Under the pieces are notes generated by a model, which saw nothing but the letters and a program-made list of their open reading frames with translations, did not search any database and was not told the DNA's origin. 5,604 nucleotides of DNA from Spirochaeta sp. Its GTDB lineage: Bacteria; Spirochaetota; Spirochaetia; DSM-27196; Alkalispirochaetaceae. Location of the stretch: NCBI GenBank assembly GCA_027859055.1, contig JAQIBO010000516.1:1-5604 (forward strand). The letters run 5' to 3'. Numbering within the stretch: position 1 is the stretch's first letter; the number at the start of each line of letters is the position of its first letter. Shown one piece after another: positions 1-5,512 of the stretch. The translations under genes and the position numbers were made by a program.

Positions 1-1687
1 TCCCCGAGGGTCCGGCGAAGAGCATGTTGAGTGGCCGGAACGCTCCGCCCTCCCGTTCCTGCGCTTCAAAAAACCGTATGACCGACGCCGCAACCCTCTC
101 GACCGGTACCGATGTATTGAGTGCTTCCTTGAGAAAATTGGCTCCCGTCCCGATCCGGCGTGGCGGATTAACCGACAGGGGTTTGGCGCCGTGCACAAAC
201 TCGTGCTCATACGCCAGTGTCTGTTCAAGACGGTCTACAATAGGTTGCGTATCTCCAGCGTGCAACGCGCGTGTTTCCACCGCCGTCTCCATCGCGCGGG
301 AAAGCGACGCGATACTGACATCGTAACCATCGGCGATACGACGACGCTCGGTCTTCGGTAATGTAACTCCTGCCTCTCGAAGCAACATCGACAAACGCTG
401 AAACCGTACGTCTTTTCTTGGTGGTTCGAAGCGGAGGTGGAAGTGAAACCGACGAACGATCGCGGAATGAATCGCCTCGGCATCGTTAACGATCCAAATC
501 GTGGTAACTGGTGTCTCATCGAAAACACGAACGAGGCGCGCCTTCCCGGACGATCCGAAGAGCGACTCAGTGTTGAGGATCTGGTCTGCTTCATCGACAA
601 CCAGCACAGCGCCGCGATCTTCGGCCATCGAGACCGCTACATCAAAGAGGGAATGACGATTTGCGTCGTCTCCGTCTACCTTCTTTTCTACAGCTCCGAT
701 CCAGTACGCTTTCTTGCGTTCAGCCCGTATCAGAGAACGGACCAACTCCGTTTTACCGGTTCCCGGTTCACCGTAGATGAGGATATGCCTCGGCCTGGGT
801 GAACGGATAAGATCGCGAAGGGCGGTGCGGTCTGTCGAAGACAAAGGGAAGGAGCTAAGCGAATAATCGGCGGTGTCGACAAGTTTAATGTTCTCTGTAA
901 GTGCATCTTTCGTGATATATCCGCGAAAAAGCGACCAGAGAAGCGGTTCTATCTTGAGCCTGTAGGTTGTGGGGTCCTCGCTGATAGCATTTATCAACCG
1001 GAAACGAGCCAGTCGACCTTCTGGATTGATTATCTGTTCGACCGTTCCAGAACGCAGCGTGGTTATACGTGCGATTGCTTCTGCCGTCGACCGTAGTGAA
1101 TTGGGTATGAAGACTTCTCGGGGCACAGCTACCAACGACAATGCGTAAATCGCCAACGCAACCTTTCGTTCGCCGTCGGTAAGTCCAAAGATCTCAGCTA
1201 ATTCCTGGCTTGTCTTCTGATATGCCTGAAGATTTGCCTCATCCCGAGAAAACGAGGAGATCGTCTCATCCCGCCAGCGTTCATAGGCGCGGGCAAGTTC
1301 ATTGCTGCTTCTACCGCGACGGAGCCGTACAAAGGGGCGCGTTTCTGTTGCTTCATTAATGTCGTCGTCCTCTACCGTGAGGAAATTGTAGTAGACGAGG
1401 CTGGCGAGATCGCCATCGTGTGCAAGAGCTCTACGGAGATTGTCCAACATTAAGCGATTCATCTCGAAATAGTCAAAGAGGAAGCGGATCAATGAGACAC
1501 GGCGGGAGTAATTGCAGGCCGAAAGCAAAATCGCGAGGTGGTCATCGTCGGTCGGTTGACGGAATCCTATCTGTTGAATGACGAATGCAAGGGCCTTGGA
1601 AGCGGCGGTTGTAAGACTGCTCTCCACCATTTCTTTTAGCTTGGTATCTCGGGTGAGTTGTTCTGGGAAACGTTGTATCAGCTCCAT
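1..1687 (-). CDS. Tandem AAA+ ATPase (SpoVK/Cdc48-like architecture), 3' end outside window
   Basis: The frame is open for 562 codons from ATG at 1687 and runs off base 1. An in-frame TGA lies 13 codons upstream with no ATG/GTG/TTG between, so 1687 is the first usual start; no strong Shine-Dalgarno is seen. Residues 1-300 are a mostly helical, unrecognised N-terminal region. The first AAA domain follows: Walker A GEPGTGKT (306-313), Walker B AVLVVDEAD (360-368), sensor-1-like WIVND with N401, and arginine-finger candidates R412/R413 before FHFHLRF. A second P-loop starts at about residue 555 (LFAGPSG, 556-562) and is cut by the edge; the next codon begins with A, as expected for Thr or Ser. 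Two AAA domains in one chain are typical of cytosolic unfoldase or remodelling ATPases. The substrate is unknown; the divergently transcribed ankyrin, kinase and sigma genes are candidate partners. The AAA+ call is secure; membership in one subfamily is not. Confidence 0.93.
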   Translation of the reverse strand, partial: MELIQRFPEQLTRDTKLKEMVESSLTTAASKALAFVIQQIGFRQPTDDDHLAILLSACNYSRRVSLIRFLFDYFEMNRLMLDNLRRALAHDGDLASLVYYNFLTVEDDDINEATETRPFVRLRRGRSSNELARAYERWRDETISSFSRDEANLQAYQKTSQELAEIFGLTDGERKVALAIYALSLVAVPREVFIPNSLRSTAEAIARITTLRSGTVEQIINPEGRLARFRLINAISEDPTTYRLKIEPLLWSLFRGYITKDALTENIKLVDTADYSLSSFPLSSTDRTALRDLIRSPRPRHILIYGEPGTGKTELVRSLIRAERKKAYWIGAVEKKVDGDDANRHSLFDVAVSMAEDRGAVLVVDEADQILNTESLFGSSGKARLVRVFDETPVTTIWIVNDAEAIHSAIVRRFHFHLRFEPPRKDVRFQRLSMLLREAGVTLPKTERRRIADGYDVSIASLSRAMETAVETRALHAGDTQPIVDRLEQTLAYEHEFVHGAKPLSVNPPRRIGTGANFLKEALNTSVPVERVAASVIRFFEAQEREGGAFRPLNMLFAGPSG

Positions 1688-1804
1688 ACCTATGATTGTG
1701 GAAAGAAGGTGGCGAGAAAAAAATATTCACATCTCATATCTATATGGATTCTTTTCTTGACTGTCTCTGATCTTTCCACAAGACTTCAATAGAGAGTAAA
1801 ACAC
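1688..1804. promoter_or_regulatory. Divergent intergenic control region
   Basis: This 117-base AT-rich spacer separates the ATPase start (minus, 1687) from the ankyrin-gene start (plus, 1805), so it should hold both promoters. On the plus strand a good -35 candidate TTGACT (1757-1762) is visible, but no convincing -10 lies at normal spacing; TTCAAT (1785-1790) is too far away. AGAGAG (1791-1796), 8 bases before the ATG, is the likely ribosome binding site of the plus-strand gene. On the minus strand AT-rich hexamers occur around 1725-1745, but no clear pair stands out. A run of seven A lies at 1717-1723. The perfect inverted repeat is listed separately. Confidence 0.6.
1696..1781. repeat. 11-bp perfect inverted repeat, probable paired operator
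   Basis: TTGTGGAAAGA at 1696-1706 is repeated exactly as its reverse complement TCTTTCCACAA at 1771-1781, with 64 bases between the arms. One arm ends 8 bases from the minus-strand ATG; the other ends 23 bases before the plus-strand ATG. A perfect 11-bp inverted match within a 117-base spacer is expected by chance on the order of once per several hundred such spacers. The arrangement is what a regulator acting on both divergent promoters would use, but no binding protein can be named. A long-range stem is not possible in one transcript unless a promoter lies outside the arms. Confidence 0.55.
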
Positions 1805-3694
1805 ATGAACCTACGAGACAAAAAAATAGACACCATATTATCGAAGACGGGCGGGTTCTCTCGCGCTGATTTGCGACAGACGGACTCCGAAGGTCGTACC
1901 GTTCTTATGCACGCCGCTATCCGCGGTGATGTGGATCGATCACGCGCGATCATCGCGGCGGGTGCAGGTTTGGAGGCTGGGGTGCCAAGGGACGCCGCCA
2001 GCGAGCAATTTGAAGAGACTCCACCAGCGAAGGCCTCATCTGGCGTCACAGACGAACCAACTGCTCCGAGGCCGGATGAGAATATTTCTGAACTCAGGAA
2101 GGCAGTTCTATCGGAGATCTCCCAACGCATGCGTCCTACGGTCGCCCAGCCGACGCAGGAGCTCATCGATGCGATCGAAGAGGAAAAGTACGACTGGCAA
2201 AAAACGGAACTTGCTTCCGTCGATGTACTTCGCGTCGCACATCACATCTTGGATAAAGAAGACAATACACGGGTCAATCTCTACGACGACGCCTTGCTGA
2301 CATTGGTTCATCTGCTTACCGAGATCGCCGAGAACGACCCGCGTTGGATGCGTGCTGTTTTGTCAAAGTTGAAACCGAACATTTATCACTCCACAATGTT
2401 CGGCGATGGTTTTGAGCCCAGGGTCTTGTGGAATGGTGCTGTCCTGATACGAAACGGCCATCGCGTGCTCGGGATGAAGTACTCCGAAACTGCATTCTAC
2501 GACGCGGACACGCGGGTGAGGTTACTGGAAGAAGTTGGGCAACTCGGAGGAAGCGGTACGATCATCACCGAACACGACGGTGTCGTGTGGTATGTTTCGG
2601 ACACACAAAAGATGAATCTCAACGGGAATAATATTGTGGTCATCTCCGATGTAGATGTATTGGAACAGAATGAAGTTCTTACTCCGAATTTCCTGGAGAA
2701 TACGGCGTCACAGAGTCGCGGTGGAGCGGTCGCGTTGCGGTTGTTCCAGAGCGGAATGCACCTGTACGAGTTGTTTCGGGCGGATGACGAGTTGGATTTT
2801 ACTATTGACTCAACGCATCTCGCACCGGTGTACAAAGAGGGGGACGAGTTGCCGATTGGCGATTTCGCGGGGATGGCGTTTCCAGAGACGTTCAGTCCCG
2901 ACAGCAATACGTTTGGCGATTCCACCCGGGACATGGAAATGTGGAAGCGCGAACGGGACAAAAGCAGGCGGATCGTCGACGAAGCGATTCGCGTAGAGTT
3001 TTTCGGTGGGCGGGTTGAAGCCGTAGACGATTTACCCGAAGTATCGCGTACAGAGGCTGCAGGTGTTCTCGAGGCGCTGAATGCTCAATTGTGTGAATCG
3101 ATGGGAAGTGAAATACAAAAAAGGATTTTGTGGTTCCCCACGATATTTGCGGATTCACCCGACCGGATCCGCGGATTTATGGGGTCGTATACCGCCTCTG
3201 CGGTATCGCCGTCGGTAGATCACCATATACTCGTTGTGTTCAGTGTGGACGGGGGTGGAGAAGACTCGGAGACTAACATCGATAGCCTAAGTAATAATTC
3301 CGGCATAGAAGCGGTTTTGCTTTCGAACGAACCTCGCGCGACCGATATCTCGTTCGAGATCAATATCCCCAATTCTTTGGATGATTGGGGACCGTGGATA
3401 CCTGCCGAACCTCAGAACGTTGCGCAACTGAAGGATAGGCTTACCCACATATGTAAGATGAAAGACTGTTCGATCACCGACATCATTGGCGGCCGGTTGC
3501 TCCGTTGTTGCTTTACACTTCCCAATTTGGAACGTATCGAAATAGATCAGTTCGGAGCCGGCTTCGGCGGAGAACTTTCTAATCTATGTGAGGCTGGGGG
3601 AATGGTATTAAGCGGCTGGTTCCAGATTATCGTGCCGTCGATGGGTATCTATCAAAGCTTCTCCGGACCCGATATCGATTCTGGAAATCTATGA
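1805..3694 (+). CDS. Ankyrin-repeat protein with divergent DAC/DisA_N-like putative sensor region
   Basis: The protein has 629 residues. ATG at 1805 is preceded by AGAGAG at an 8-base spacing. Residues 25-55 read as one ankyrin unit (DSEGRTVLMHAAIRGDV, then IIAAGAGL). Residues 57-92 are Pro/Glu/Ala-rich and probably a disordered linker; 93-190 look helical. Residues 207-285 resemble a diadenylate-cyclase (DAC) domain in motif order: NGAVLIR (210-216) where active enzymes have DGA, TRVRLLEEVG (236-245) where they have RHR, and ITEHDGVVWYV (254-264) where they have SEE followed by a strand. The catalytic Asp is Asn and the His of RHR is Val, so I infer ligand sensing rather than c-di-AMP synthesis. 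Residues 306-350 and 390-629 are mixed strand/helix and not recognised. There is no signal peptide or membrane segment. The gene ends in an ATGA overlap leading to the kinase gene. The ankyrin call is fair; the DAC call is a motif-level inference. Confidence 0.85.
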   Translation: MNLRDKKIDTILSKTGGFSRADLRQTDSEGRTVLMHAAIRGDVDRSRAIIAAGAGLEAGVPRDAASEQFEETPPAKASSGVTDEPTAPRPDENISELRKAVLSEISQRMRPTVAQPTQELIDAIEEEKYDWQKTELASVDVLRVAHHILDKEDNTRVNLYDDALLTLVHLLTEIAENDPRWMRAVLSKLKPNIYHSTMFGDGFEPRVLWNGAVLIRNGHRVLGMKYSETAFYDADTRVRLLEEVGQLGGSGTIITEHDGVVWYVSDTQKMNLNGNNIVVISDVDVLEQNEVLTPNFLENTASQSRGGAVALRLFQSGMHLYELFRADDELDFTIDSTHLAPVYKEGDELPIGDFAGMAFPETFSPDSNTFGDSTRDMEMWKRERDKSRRIVDEAIRVEFFGGRVEAVDDLPEVSRTEAAGVLEALNAQLCESMGSEIQKRILWFPTIFADSPDRIRGFMGSYTASAVSPSVDHHILVVFSVDGGGEDSETNIDSLSNNSGIEAVLLSNEPRATDISFEINIPNSLDDWGPWIPAEPQNVAQLKDRLTHICKMKDCSITDIIGGRLLRCCFTLPNLERIEIDQFGAGFGGELSNLCEAGGMVLSGWFQIIVPSMGIYQSFSGPDIDSGNL

Positions 3695-3717
3695 CGTCGG
3701 ATTATTCCACGTCGTGA
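3691..3717 (+). other. Eight-codon relay ORF between two stop/start overlaps
   Basis: ATG at 3691-3693 overlaps the ankyrin-gene TGA as ATGA. It opens an 8-codon frame (MTSDYSTS) whose TGA (3715-3717) overlaps the kinase GTG (3714) as GTGA. TGGAAA at 3682-3687 sits just upstream as a weak Shine-Dalgarno. Either the peptide is incidental, or ribosomes terminate and restart twice to keep sensor and kinase levels coupled. The peptide itself has no recognisable function. Confidence 0.3.
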
Positions 3718-4349
3718 AGAGAGCGTTTTCCAGTGACGTCGACTGGATCGTTAAGCGGTATGAAGCTGATTCCCTGATAGATGACTGTGCGACGATCAAT
3801 CATCGAATACGAGCGATTGAGTCAGCAAGCATGCAGATAGACGCGATCCCGGAGACGCATTTTCGTACGGAGAACGGTGTGCTCGTCCAGGAACAGCGGA
3901 TCGTTTCTCCGTGCACAACCGTATCGGCGATGAATCGGAGAAAGGAAGCGCTCCCGGGATTAGATACATTCGCCGCGTTTGCTCGTGATATCGATCGGAT
4001 CCACGAGGTGGGGCTCGTTCACTGGGATCTCAAACCCGCAAATATCTGCTTTGACGGCGATTCGTTTTTACTTATCGATTGGGAGCCGAGTCTTGTTCAA
4101 CGGAGAGATGGGCGTATGACACTGGTAGTTACGCCGGCGTATATTACGCCTTCCGAGCGAGGAGGCGCACGACCAACGTCGCGGTCTGACAGGTTTGGGT
4201 GGTGTAAAACACTGCTACGGCTGGGATTTACGAACCGATCAGTCGAAACGTTCGGTGTCCGAGAGGATGAATGGATCGAAAACTATATAGGAGAAAAAGC
4301 GTCGTTAGAGATAACGCGTTCAGTGGTAGGGAAAAGTTACTGCCGATGA
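3714..4349 (+). CDS. Compact Ser/Thr protein-kinase-like protein
   Basis: The protein has 211 residues from GTG at 3714, well short of the roughly 260-270 of a full Hanks-type domain. Visible landmarks from N to C: WIVKRY (11-16), with K14 in the position of the beta-3 lysine; a probable alpha-C around 24-40 (E36); a hinge-like VLVQEQ (57-61); the catalytic loop HWDLKPAN (103-110) with D105, K107 and N110; a metal-binding LIDWE (120-124), where DFG has become DWE but the Asp is kept; TPAYITPSER (140-149) in the APE position; and RSDRFGWCKTLL (157-168), matching helix F. The C-lobe ends soon after. No glycine-rich loop is encoded after the GTG, but the same frame upstream reads DVGLFHVVKRAF, which would fit beta-1/beta-2, so the true start may lie before 3714 at a rare codon (CTG 3681 or ATT 3678). 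Catalytic residues look intact, so activity is plausible. Co-transcription with the ankyrin gene is likely. Confidence 0.8.
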   Translation: MKRAFSSDVDWIVKRYEADSLIDDCATINHRIRAIESASMQIDAIPETHFRTENGVLVQEQRIVSPCTTVSAMNRRKEALPGLDTFAAFARDIDRIHEVGLVHWDLKPANICFDGDSFLLIDWEPSLVQRRDGRMTLVVTPAYITPSERGGARPTSRSDRFGWCKTLLRLGFTNRSVETFGVREDEWIENYIGEKASLEITRSVVGKSYCR

Positions 4350-4453
4350 AATATCGCCTCTATGTCGGCGAGAGAAACTCGATCGCCGTGCGATAATATT
4401 TCCGGTCGTCCCGGCATGCTCGGCGTGATTGCGTACGATAGAGCTTCTCTGTC

Positions 4454-4461
4454 TGTGGAAA
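4454..4461 (+). promoter_or_regulatory. Third TGTGGAAA motif, upstream of candidate sigma-gene promoter
   Basis: TGTGGAAA here matches the 8-base core of the inverted-repeat arms in the divergent spacer. It lies about 30 bases upstream of the candidate -35 element. Scanning by eye, I find this 8-mer or its complement only at these three places, all outside the confident genes. It is a candidate operator half-site shared across the locus. Confidence 0.3.
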
Positions 4462-4490
4462 CCTGTTGTGGATTTATAGATGAACCATTT

Positions 4491-4517
4491 TTGAAATCGA
4501 TGGCGTTATGATACAAT
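4491..4517 (+). promoter_or_regulatory. Candidate promoter for the sigma-like gene
   Basis: TTGAAA (4491-4496) and TACAAT (4512-4517) are separated by 15 bases, shorter than the usual 16-18. An overlapping TATGAT (4507-4512) is an alternative -10 without a good -35. The stretch is clearly more AT-rich than its flanks. Transcription from TACAAT would begin near 4524, just before a good Shine-Dalgarno sequence, which supports separate expression of the downstream gene. Confidence 0.38.
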
Positions 4518-4524
4518 TAAACCT

Positions 4525-4532
4525 CAGAGGTA
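4525..4532 (+). promoter_or_regulatory. Strong Shine-Dalgarno sequence without a standard start codon at normal spacing
   Basis: CAGAGGTA (core AGAGG, 4526-4530) is the best ribosome binding site before the sigma-like gene. Eight bases downstream, in that gene's frame, the codon is ATA (4539), not ATG/GTG/TTG. The first standard start is TTG at 4572, 41 bases beyond the core and with no Shine-Dalgarno of its own. Initiation at ATA would add 11 residues (IESTSLSLTKF). Confidence 0.4.
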
Positions 4533-4550
4533 ACACCGATAGAATCTACT

Positions 4551-4561
4551 TCTCTCTCTCT
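4551..4561 (+). repeat. Short (TC)n tract ahead of the sigma-like gene
   Basis: TCTCTCTCTCT is a dinucleotide run of 11 bases between the Shine-Dalgarno and the TTG start. If translation begins at 4539 the tract is coding (Ser-Leu-Ser-Leu) and slippage would shift the frame. If it begins at 4572 the tract is leader sequence. The run is short, so phase variation is only a possibility. Confidence 0.4.
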
Positions 4562-4571
4562 TACCAAATTC

Positions 4572-5486
4572 TTGTCTCGCCTCGACCGCGAGATTGACGA
4601 AGATACCTTTCAATCAGACTTTGAAGCTCTCGCGTATCCGTCCGCGCCGGTAGCCGGTTCCGCAGCCGGCCTGAATCCGACGTCCACTCCGGCCAATACG
4701 CCGATCCAACCGGATATCGATGCTCTGACGCGCTTCATAGAAACTCGCGCCCTTGCAAAAGCGTACCGGATCATCCTTTCTCAGAAATTCGTCCGACGAA
4801 TATTCGACGACGATCGACGTTACAATGTCGCCCACGATGTCGCTGTGGACACAACCACCGTCCTCAAGAACAAGCTCGCTTCCGGTGAGTTGACGGACAT
4901 CAATAACCCGGTCCAATCATTTGGTGCGTTGATCACAACGATAGTCCTGGGTAAGCACCGTGATCGCGAGAAGAAGGGACGTACCGTACCGGTCGGGATC
5001 AAGAAGCTTGGACCGATCGCCGTTGATCTGTTCTACGCCGTCGCGGTGAAAGGGGCTGATCTCTATGACGCGGAACGCAGCGCCCTCGAAAGCCATCCCG
5101 GTGAATCCGCGTTTATTCGAAGTACCGTGGTACCGGCGGTGTTACGGACTGTGCAAAACCCATCCCGCAAAGCCGACTACGAATACCATGTACCCCGGGC
5201 GGCGGAGCCCGACGACCTGGATCGTGGCAGTATTATTTCCGGGGCACCACGCCGAACGCCGGAGGAAGAACTGTTGCGAAACGTGAACATCTCGACGATC
5301 CGAAAAGCGGTCGATCGGCTCCCGTCACCGCAACGGGAGATTGCCGTGGCGGTGTATCTGTCGTCGGACCCGCCAAGCGAGAAAGAGCTCGCACGCAGTC
5401 TGGGCGTCAAGGATGTCGGATACGAAAAAAAGAAGATCAAGCAAGAGTTGATGCAGAGATTGGCCGAGATGTTCAACGAAGTTTGA
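4572..5486 (+). CDS. Divergent sigma-70 family (ECF-like) sigma factor
   Basis: The protein has 304 residues from TTG at 4572, the first standard start after the in-frame TAA at 4518; see the upstream Shine-Dalgarno for a possible earlier start. Residues 21-48 are Pro/Ala/Thr-rich and probably disordered. Residues 60-136 have the pattern of sigma region 2: YNVAHDVAVDTTTVLKNKL (84-102), then SFGALITTIVLGKHRDREKK (116-135), echoing the -10-binding helices and the arginine-rich end seen in ECF factors. Residues 241-303 resemble region 4, with LPSPQREIAVAVYL followed by a helix-turn-helix (SEKELARSLGVKDVGYEKKK) for -35 recognition. The linker of about 105 residues between them is long for an ECF factor, and the protein exceeds the usual ~200 residues. 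The predicted role is to direct RNA polymerase to target promoters, perhaps those of this locus. No anti-sigma gene is visible. It could instead be a sigma-derived regulator that has lost polymerase binding. Confidence 0.72.
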   Translation: MSRLDREIDEDTFQSDFEALAYPSAPVAGSAAGLNPTSTPANTPIQPDIDALTRFIETRALAKAYRIILSQKFVRRIFDDDRRYNVAHDVAVDTTTVLKNKLASGELTDINNPVQSFGALITTIVLGKHRDREKKGRTVPVGIKKLGPIAVDLFYAVAVKGADLYDAERSALESHPGESAFIRSTVVPAVLRTVQNPSRKADYEYHVPRAAEPDDLDRGSIISGAPRRTPEEELLRNVNISTIRKAVDRLPSPQREIAVAVYLSSDPPSEKELARSLGVKDVGYEKKKIKQELMQRLAEMFNEV

Positions 5487-5489
5487 ACC

Positions 5490-5509
5490 TAATTTCCCGC
5501 CGGAAATTA
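5490..5509. terminator. Stem-loop after the sigma-like gene, probable bidirectional terminator
   Basis: TAATTTCC pairs perfectly with GGAAATTA around the loop CGCC, starting 4 bases after the TGA at 5486. No U-run follows on either strand, so it is not a canonical intrinsic terminator. Its place between apparently convergent genes favours a transcript-end role. An operator or repetitive palindrome is the alternative. Confidence 0.42.
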
Positions 5510-5512
5510 TAC

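Larger units (their letters stand above)
4346..4597 (+). pseudogene. Possible broken FHA-domain gene
   Basis: ATG at 4346 overlaps the kinase TGA (ATGA), as expected for a coupled next gene, and begins MKYRLYVGERNSIAVR before TAA at 4394. The same frame continues with traces of a forkhead-associated domain: SSRHAR (4406-4423), TIFEIDG (4484-4504), and GNTDRIYFSLSYQILV close to the end (stop TGA 4595). It is crossed by TAA 4394, TAG 4439 and TGA 4481. A second frame (ATG 4362 to TGA 4509, 49 residues, containing DNISGRPGML) is open across the damaged middle and also looks partly FHA-like, which would instead imply two compensating indels. FHA domains bind phosphothreonine and often sit beside kinases, so the context fits. 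At about 83 codons the length fits a bare FHA domain. The alternative is plain intergenic DNA with chance resemblance, since promoter-like elements lie inside. Confidence 0.33.

Noticed and set aside
235..802. Open frames on both strands overlapping the ATPase gene, 235-600 (minus) and 437-802 (plus)
   Set aside because: Both lie inside the AAA domain-coding frame, whose Walker motifs are unmistakable. Their translations are rich in Arg/Ser/Cys with no recognisable domain, as expected for shadow frames.
1786..2166. Minus-strand 126-codon frame opposite the ankyrin gene start
   Set aside because: It is antisense to the ankyrin repeat and linker, shows no domain, and would run through the divergent regulatory region.
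2497..2961. Minus-strand 154-codon frame inside the ankyrin/DAC-like gene
   Set aside because: Its composition is Ser/Arg-rich and low in structure. It mirrors the plus-strand coding bias and has no ribosome binding site.
4382..4400. Hairpin ATCGC-CGT-GCGAT followed by AATATTT as a terminator after the kinase gene
   Set aside because: The stem is only 5 bp and the tail is not a real T-run, so it is too weak to call.
4346..4597. Stop-codon reassignment to make the FHA-like frame translatable
   Set aside because: The frame contains TAA, TAG and TGA, while TGA ends three confident genes here. A decayed gene, sequence error or chance resemblance is simpler.
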